Shown here in pieces: positions 5,873-9,079 of a stretch of 9,079 nucleotides of DNA (positions within the stretch are counted from its first letter, which is position 1; each line of letters starts with the position of its first letter). Under the pieces are notes generated by a model. That model saw nothing but the letters and a program-made list of their open reading frames with translations. It made no database searches and was not told where the DNA came from. This DNA is from an uncultured Bacteroidota bacterium (GTDB lineage Bacteria > Bacteroidota > Bacteroidia > Chitinophagales > Chitinophagaceae). Location: NCBI GenBank assembly GCA_946887345.1, contig CAMPKR010000079.1:1-9079 (forward strand), given 5' to 3'. The position numbers were made by a program, and so were the translations under genes.

Positions 5873-6294
5873 GTTTAGCGATAGACATATTTTACGACGA
5901 GCTGAGTGAACTGCTGGAAAGGCCCATCTTCATTCCGGAAAACCTGGACGAAATGGAAAAGGAAGTAACGGAAAACACCCATGGCATCGCAGTAAACCTG
6001 GGTATCATTAATGATGTGCATGCTGATGACCTCATGCACTTTGCAGACAAGCTGAAGGAAGCTGCAAAAACAGCAATGGCAGCAACGACAGCAGAAGCAC
6101 TCCGTTTTTATCTCTGGCATGAAGAGGGGCAGCTCTGGTATAGCTTTGTGAAAGCAGAACACTTGAGGATGCCCTTCAGTGAAGAGTTTGAGGTAGCAGC
6201 AGAGGAAGAGGAAGTAGTGGAGAGCTATCTCACCTCATTAAGACAAGAGAATGTGACGGCGAAAATGTTCATCAATATCATCAGCAAACATTAA
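5869..6294 (+). CDS. Hypothetical protein, translationally coupled to ubiE
   Basis: A 141-residue protein I do not recognise. It is acidic, with no signal peptide or membrane segment, so probably cytosolic. It opens with an amphipathic helix-like stretch (1-18), followed by PIFIPENLDEMEKEV (19-33), an alanine-rich helix-like stretch (about 54-80), an aromatic FYLWHEEGQLWYSF segment (80-93) that looks like two beta strands with a turn, and a strongly acidic stretch (105-119) before the C-terminal helix. Its ATG overlaps the TGA of ubiE in the sequence ATGA, and its stop lies one base before the next ATG, so it is clearly a real gene in the ubiE operon. The overlap suggests coupled synthesis with UbiE. 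A role in menaquinone synthesis would be guilt by association only. Confidence 0.75.
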   Translation: MSLAIDIFYDELSELLERPIFIPENLDEMEKEVTENTHGIAVNLGIINDVHADDLMHFADKLKEAAKTAMAATTAEALRFYLWHEEGQLWYSFVKAEHLRMPFSEEFEVAAEEEEVVESYLTSLRQENVTAKMFINIISKH

Positions 6295-6295
6295 C

Positions 6296-6715
6296 ATGGC
6301 ATATAAACGAAAGACCTGGGCAGATAAAATGAATGACGGCAGGGAACCTGTAGTGGAGATAGCCGGCAAAACCTTCGCAGGCGTAGAAAAGGGATCAAAG
6401 ATGGTGATCGCAACGCCAAAGGTAGTGGATGCCTATATCCGTAACATTCCTAAAGGAGTGCATACATCGCTGATGCAAATGCGCGAAGACCTGGCAGCCG
6501 AATACAATGCAGATACCACCTGTCCCCTTACCTCCGGTATCTTCCTGAGGATAGTGGCCGAAAATGCATATGATGAATACCAGCAGGGTAAGGCCATCTC
6601 TAAGATCACTCCCTTCTGGCGTATGATTGATAAAAGGTCGCCTACATGCAAGAAATTAAGCTTTGGTTACGATTTTGTGAAAGAACAGCGTGCAAAGGAG
6701 AATCTGCCGGAATAG
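6296..6715 (+). CDS. MGMT-fold (alkyltransferase-like) protein without the catalytic cysteine
   Basis: A 139-residue cytosolic protein resembling the small 'MGMT family' proteins related to the DNA-binding domain of O6-alkylguanine-DNA alkyltransferase. The stretch from VDAYIRNIPKGVHTSL (44-59) looks like the MGMT segment in which a helix leads to the 'IP.G.V.TY' turn. It is followed by a helix with TCPLTSGIFLRI (75-86) and then ITPFWRMI (104-111), which sits where true enzymes have IPCHRVV. If that alignment is right, the acceptor Cys is Phe107 and the His is Trp108, so it should not repair alkylated bases by methyl transfer. Cysteines elsewhere (C76, C118) are not in the motif. It begins one base after the stop of the upstream unknown gene, so both share the ubiE operon. 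The assignment is from remembered family pattern, not a search. Confidence 0.65.
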   Translation: MAYKRKTWADKMNDGREPVVEIAGKTFAGVEKGSKMVIATPKVVDAYIRNIPKGVHTSLMQMREDLAAEYNADTTCPLTSGIFLRIVAENAYDEYQQGKAISKITPFWRMIDKRSPTCKKLSFGYDFVKEQRAKENLPE

Positions 6716-6751
6716 TGCAAAATGGCGGCATGATTATGTTAAAACCTGCTA

Positions 6752-6782
6752 TTGTATAAAATCCAACATACTGTATCTTCGT
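6752..6782 (+). promoter_or_regulatory. Promoter for porT
   Basis: TTG (6752-6754) is followed after 19 bases by TATCTTCGT (6774-6782), which matches TAnnTTTG at all but one position. Spacing is ideal. Transcription would start near 6787, leaving a leader of about 29 AT-rich bases before the ATG at 6816. It suggests porT can be expressed apart from ubiE. Confidence 0.5.
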
Positions 6783-6815
6783 GCAGGTACGTTATATATC
6801 CTTATTGAAATTTTA

Positions 6816-7511
6816 ATGCGCTTACGCAGTCTATTAATACTACTTTGTTTCATATTCGTAACTGGCACTGTCTCAGCACAGCGCAGGGCGATGAATATGG
6901 CGGACCATGATGATAAGCGCTATTATTTCGGCCTGACATTCGCGGCCAATGTTTCCAATTACCGCATTACCTACGAAAATTCATTTGCCGAAACTGATAC
7001 TTTCCGCAGGATAACACCATTCTGGAGTCCCGGTTTTAACCTGGGCCTGATGGCCAACCTGAAGCTAAGCAGCTTCATAGACCTCCGGTTTGTACCTTCC
7101 CTGGTATTTGCAGAAAAGAAGCTGAAGTTCAATATGTTCCCCGACTCAACTTCTACGCGGGCTATCGAATCAATATACATGCATCTGCCGTTGCAACTGA
7201 AATTCAAGAGTGACCGCATAGGCAACTTCCGCTTTTACGGAATGCTGGGCGGCAAGTTTGACTACGATATGTCGTCCAACGCCCGCTCACGCCGCAGCGA
7301 CGAGTGGCTAAAGGTGAGTCCGATGGATGTTGGTTACGAATTAGGCGTAGGCTTTGAATTCTTTAATCCCAACTTCATTTTCTCTCCCGAAATAAAGCTT
7401 AGCCAGGGTCTGATGAATCAGCATTTCAAAGACCCGAATATCCAGCTATCAAATGCTATCCACACCTTGCGTACAAGGATGATCGTCATTTCCATTCACC
7501 TTGAAGGCTAA
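6816..7511 (+). CDS. porT: Type IX secretion system protein PorT/SprT
   Basis: A 231-residue outer-membrane beta-barrel-type protein. PorT (SprT) is needed in Bacteroidota for type IX secretion of enzymes, adhesins and gliding proteins. The signal peptide runs to about A21 (cleavage VSA-Q). The mature part follows the PorT pattern: DDKRYYFGLTFAANVSNY (32-49) with a first strand, SPGFNLGLMANLKLSSFIDLR (71-91), VPSLVFAEKKLKF (93-105), the EShM-like IESIYMHLPLQLKFKSDR segment (118-134), the YGMLGGKFDYDM strand (141-152), and YELGVGFEFF...FSPEIKLSQGL (174-199). Alternating hydrophobic strands support a barrel. A longer reading frame from 6690 exists, but it lacks a signal peptide at its start and spans the promoter at 6752-6782; the ATG at 6816 gives a textbook signal peptide. 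porT occurs beside ubiE in other Bacteroidota, as far as I recall. Its TAA abuts the TAA of the convergent DinB-like gene. Confidence 0.88.
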   Translation: MRLRSLLILLCFIFVTGTVSAQRRAMNMADHDDKRYYFGLTFAANVSNYRITYENSFAETDTFRRITPFWSPGFNLGLMANLKLSSFIDLRFVPSLVFAEKKLKFNMFPDSTSTRAIESIYMHLPLQLKFKSDRIGNFRFYGMLGGKFDYDMSSNARSRRSDEWLKVSPMDVGYELGVGFEFFNPNFIFSPEIKLSQGLMNQHFKDPNIQLSNAIHTLRTRMIVISIHLEG

Positions 7512-7982
7512 TTAGTCAGCCCTGTTCACCAACTGAAAAATGGTAAAAATGTGATGCCCCTCGTGCAGCAGGAAGAATTCTATCCACTGCTGTGTACTTA
7601 GCCTGCCAAACTTCGGATGACGACCATATTTATCCAGGCAATCATCGGGAAGCTCCATGATGGTGTTGTACAGCATCTGCCTGTCCTTCACATATTCCGC
7701 CAACGCTTTCTGTACATCCATGTTCCGGCTAGCCTTGAACTGCGGATCTTCGTCGGCCACATAGCGTTTGAAAAAAGGTTCTTTTGCACTCGTGCAAATA
7801 AGCTCCAGTCTCTTTTCAAATTCACGCAGGTAAATGTACAGGTGGACGATGTTGTCGCGTACTGACCATTTGCCGGGGCTTACCTCTTTGGTGAGGTCTT
7901 CTGGTGTTGCGTTCTTTATTACCTGTGCTATCGTTTCATGCTGGTAGTCAAGCAGGCTTTCAAGAGAAGGATGAAGTTCCAT
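7512..7982 (-). CDS. DinB-like four-helix-bundle protein
   Basis: A 156-residue cytosolic protein of the DinB/YfiT-like superfamily, small four-helix bundles that bind a divalent metal; members include bacillithiol and mycothiol transferases, but most have no known reaction. The three metal-ligand histidines can be placed: H47 in the KWSVRDNIVHL segment (38-48) and H140 and H144 in LLHEGHH (138-144), with the expected spacing of four. The SPGKWSVRDNIVHLY segment is typical of the family. I place the start at 7982: the longer frame from 8036 runs through a promoter (8001-8029), and family similarity begins at MELHPSLESLL. Its TAA is adjacent to the TAA of porT, together forming TAATTA. It lies downstream of the nusG terminator and has its own promoter. 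Confidence 0.85.
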   Translation of the reverse strand: MELHPSLESLLDYQHETIAQVIKNATPEDLTKEVSPGKWSVRDNIVHLYIYLREFEKRLELICTSAKEPFFKRYVADEDPQFKASRNMDVQKALAEYVKDRQMLYNTIMELPDDCLDKYGRHPKFGRLSTQQWIEFFLLHEGHHIFTIFQLVNRAD

Positions 7983-8000
7983 GTTCTTTTTGTTGTGGCT

Positions 8001-8029
8001 GTAAAGGTAGTGGTTTATGTGAGCGGCAA
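8001..8029 (-). promoter_or_regulatory. Promoter for the DinB-like gene
   Basis: On the minus strand TTG (8029-8027) is followed after 17 bases by TACCTTTAC (8009 down to 8001), one base off the TAnnTTTG consensus. The predicted leader is about 15 bases to the ATG at 7982. The promoter rules out the longer ORF start at 8036. Confidence 0.5.
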
Positions 8030-8082
8030 CTCCCAAATGACGATTGGGTCTTCAGGGCGGAAAACGGAGCGACGAGCGGAGG

Positions 8083-8114
8083 GAAAAAAGAAAGCCGACC
8101 ATTAAGGACGGCTT
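8083..8114 (-). terminator. Intrinsic terminator after nusG
   Basis: On the minus strand AAGCCG (8114-8109) pairs with CGGCTT (8097-8092); the stem continues past one mismatch with CC/GG and closes on a 5-base loop. A T-rich run (TTCTTTTTT, 8091-8083) follows. It starts about 20 bases after the nusG stop and is the most typical intrinsic terminator in the window. It ends the tRNA-Trp/secE/nusG unit. Confidence 0.85.
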
Positions 8115-8135
8115 CCGATATTAATTTGTTTCTTT

Positions 8136-8720
8136 TTAAGCAATTTTTTCTACCTGCATGTAGTTCAGTTCTACCGGTGTAGCACGGCCGAAGATCTTTA
8201 CTACTACTTTCAGCTTCTTCTTCTCTTCGTTCACTTCTTCTACAGTGCCGTTGAAGTCGTTGAAAGGTCCGTCTACGATCTTCACTGTTTCACCAATAAT
8301 ATAAGGATCTGCAAGTCCGATACCTTGTTCTGACACTTCATCCATCTTACCAAACATCTTGTTCACTTCCGATTTACGAAGTGCTGTGGGATGGTCTTTA
8401 CCCAGGAAGTGAATTACGTTGGTAACATTCTTGATGTGCTGCACCATATCATCGGTAAGCTTGCCATCTACGGCTTCAAGCATCAGGTAACCCGGGAACA
8501 ATATTTTCTCACGCAGTACCTTTTTGCCACCGGCTACCTTAAACACTTTTTCAACCGGGCAAAGCACCTGCAGGATAACGTTTCCCCACTGATAAATGCT
8601 TACTTCTTTATCCAGGTATTCCTTTACTTTCTTTTCCTTGCCGCTTACTACGCGCAGCACATACCATTTGGTATCCTGGTTGATAGTATTCGCTTCCTGG
8701 TTGCTTGTAACTTCAGTCAT
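8136..8720 (-). CDS. nusG: Transcription termination/antitermination factor NusG
   Basis: A 194-residue general transcription factor that binds RNA polymerase at the clamp, controls pausing, and links transcription to Rho or ribosomes. After a poorly conserved 17-residue N-terminal tail comes the NGN domain (about 18-115), with [18 protein letters not shown] (19-36) and FPGYLMLEA (75-83), then a linker and the KOW domain (about 142-194) with [21 protein letters not shown] (143-163) and the closing [12 protein letters not shown] (182-193). Length is normal for Bacteroidota, and the domains look intact. It starts 11 bases after the secE stop on the same strand. It is followed by a strong terminator rather than rplK, the usual next gene. 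Confidence 0.96.
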   Translation of the reverse strand: MTEVTSNQEANTINQDTKWYVLRVVSGKEKKVKEYLDKEVSIYQWGNVILQVLCPVEKVFKVAGGKKVLREKILFPGYLMLEAVDGKLTDDMVQHIKNVTNVIHFLGKDHPTALRKSEVNKMFGKMDEVSEQGIGLADPYIIGETVKIVDGPFNDFNGTVEEVNEEKKKLKVVVKIFGRATPVELNYMQVEKIA

Positions 8721-8731
8721 CTTTACGGTTT

Positions 8732-8926
8732 TTAGTGTAACAGGCTGTAGAGCATTGTCATTACCTTATCAGCTGCTATATCCATACCGAATATGAGCAG
8801 GGTAATAAGAGCAAGAGCTACCAGAACGATAGCAGTGGTCTGCTGCAGCTCATCCCATGATGGCCAGCTTACCTTATGGACCAGCTCGTCGTAGGCCTCT
8901 TGTATATAAGTACCGAATTTTGCCAT
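8732..8926 (-). CDS. secE: Preprotein translocase subunit SecE
   Basis: A 64-residue single-span inner-membrane protein that clamps SecY in the Sec translocon. The amphipathic N-terminal helix carries the conserved KVSWPSWDELQQTT segment (18-31; relatives have V.WP...E...TT). It is followed by one transmembrane segment (about 31-50) and a short C-terminus. This compact one-span form is usual outside gammaproteobacteria. The start follows from the motif lying 18 residues in. It sits between tRNA-Trp (about 100 bases upstream) and nusG (11 bases downstream), the classical order, so co-transcription with nusG is nearly certain. Confidence 0.95.
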   Translation of the reverse strand: MAKFGTYIQEAYDELVHKVSWPSWDELQQTTAIVLVALALITLLIFGMDIAADKVMTMLYSLLH

Positions 8927-8934
8927 TTTCTGAA

Positions 8935-8965
8935 CCGGGATTTATTGAATTATGGATTAACCCGG
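8935..8965. other. Hairpin in the tRNA-Trp/secE spacer
   Basis: CCGGG (8935-8939) can pair with CCCGG (8961-8965) around a 21-base AT-rich loop. On the minus strand it would sit in the secE leader just before the ATG. On the plus strand it is followed by CTTTTTTT (8966-8973), which makes it look like a weak terminator facing away from secE. The large loop makes either role uncertain. Confidence 0.3.
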
Positions 8966-8982
8966 CTTTTTTTAAATGTTAT

Positions 8983-8990
8983 CAAAACTA
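8983..8990 (-). promoter_or_regulatory. Possible -7 box between tRNA-Trp and secE
   Basis: TAGTTTTG on the minus strand matches TAnnTTTG, but no TTG lies at a suitable upstream distance and the region is AT-rich. If real, secE-nusG could be transcribed separately from the tRNA, with a leader of about 50 bases. Confidence 0.25.
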
Positions 8991-9027
8991 ATCAACCAGT
9001 CAATTTTTTAACTGATCAACTAAACTG

Positions 9028-9079
9028 CACGGGCACGCGGATTCGAACCACGATCAAAGGTTTTGGAGACCTCTATTCT
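9028..9079 (-). tRNA. tRNA-Trp (CCA anticodon), 3' part
   Basis: The 3' part of a tRNA, cut by the window edge. On the minus strand the anticodon stem GAGGT/ACCTT encloses the loop CTCCAAA with anticodon CCA (9066-9064). The T arm has the CGTGG/CCGCG stem and the TTCGAAT loop (9050-9036), followed by the 3' acceptor strand (9035-9029) and a G discriminator at 9028. CCA is not encoded after it (CAG follows). The D arm and 5' acceptor strand are mostly outside the window. Location before secE-nusG agrees with tRNA-Trp in many bacteria. Confidence 0.93.

Noticed and set aside
8391..8735. Plus-strand frame opposite nusG, hydrophobic near its end
   Set aside because: It mirrors the conserved NusG NGN domain and the nusG/secE junction; the hydrophobic look comes from the antisense of lysine/glutamate-rich codons.
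1..9079. CRISPR array, insertion sequence, phage or integrative element
   Set aside because: I found no regularly spaced repeats, terminal inverted repeats, transposase or integrase motifs; the tRNA-Trp 3' end at 9028 is followed by ordinary spacer and secE, with no integrase gene beside it.

Overview
The window looks like chromosomal DNA of a member of the Bacteroidota, probably of the Chitinophaga/Sphingobacteria kind. Four things point there: a PorT-type outer-membrane protein of the type IX secretion system, promoter-like boxes matching the Bacteroidota consensus (TAnnTTTG with an upstream TTG), almost no Shine-Dalgarno sequences, and a menaquinone-type UbiE/MenG. Composition and gene density are even. 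I see no insertion sequence, phage gene, integrase or CRISPR array, so this reads as ordinary core chromosome.

Layout, left to right. The first 26 bases probably hold the start of a leftward gene with its own promoter. A DUF488 protein (128-586, +) converges on a leftward peptidoglycan-related block: LD-carboxypeptidase (2491-3390), a double-GNAT acetyltransferase (1625-2479) and a membrane-anchored M23 peptidase (589-1566). Rightward from 3544 comes a VOC/PhnB-like protein with a hairpin terminator, then a small lipoprotein (4103-4483) whose 3' end overlaps the leftward GTPase gene engB/ysxC (4475-5095). engB is divergent from ubiE/menG (5123-5872), which heads a tightly packed rightward group: ubiE, an unknown acidic protein, an MGMT-fold protein lacking the catalytic cysteine, then porT behind its own promoter (6816-7511). 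porT meets a leftward DinB-like gene (7512-7982) stop to stop. The right end is the leftward unit tRNA-Trp, secE, nusG, closed by a good intrinsic terminator.

How the genes relate. secE and nusG give the translocon subunit and transcription factor normally found beside tRNA-Trp; here nusG is not followed by the usual ribosomal protein genes. EngB serves 50S assembly, UbiE makes menaquinone, PorT serves protein export across the outer membrane, and LdcA and M23 act on the cell wall.

The most interesting signals are regulatory. Two genes (the lipoprotein and ubiE) have a TAnnTTTGC box ending only 3-4 bases before the ATG, predicting leaderless mRNAs. All three fully visible convergent gene pairs meet or overlap at their stop codons with no terminator between. 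The engB promoter appears to lie inside the ubiE coding start. Several gene starts are placed downstream of the longest possible ORF because a promoter box lies inside the extension. I found no clear new multi-gene system; the best protein-level leads are the cysteine-less MGMT-fold protein and its unknown neighbour.
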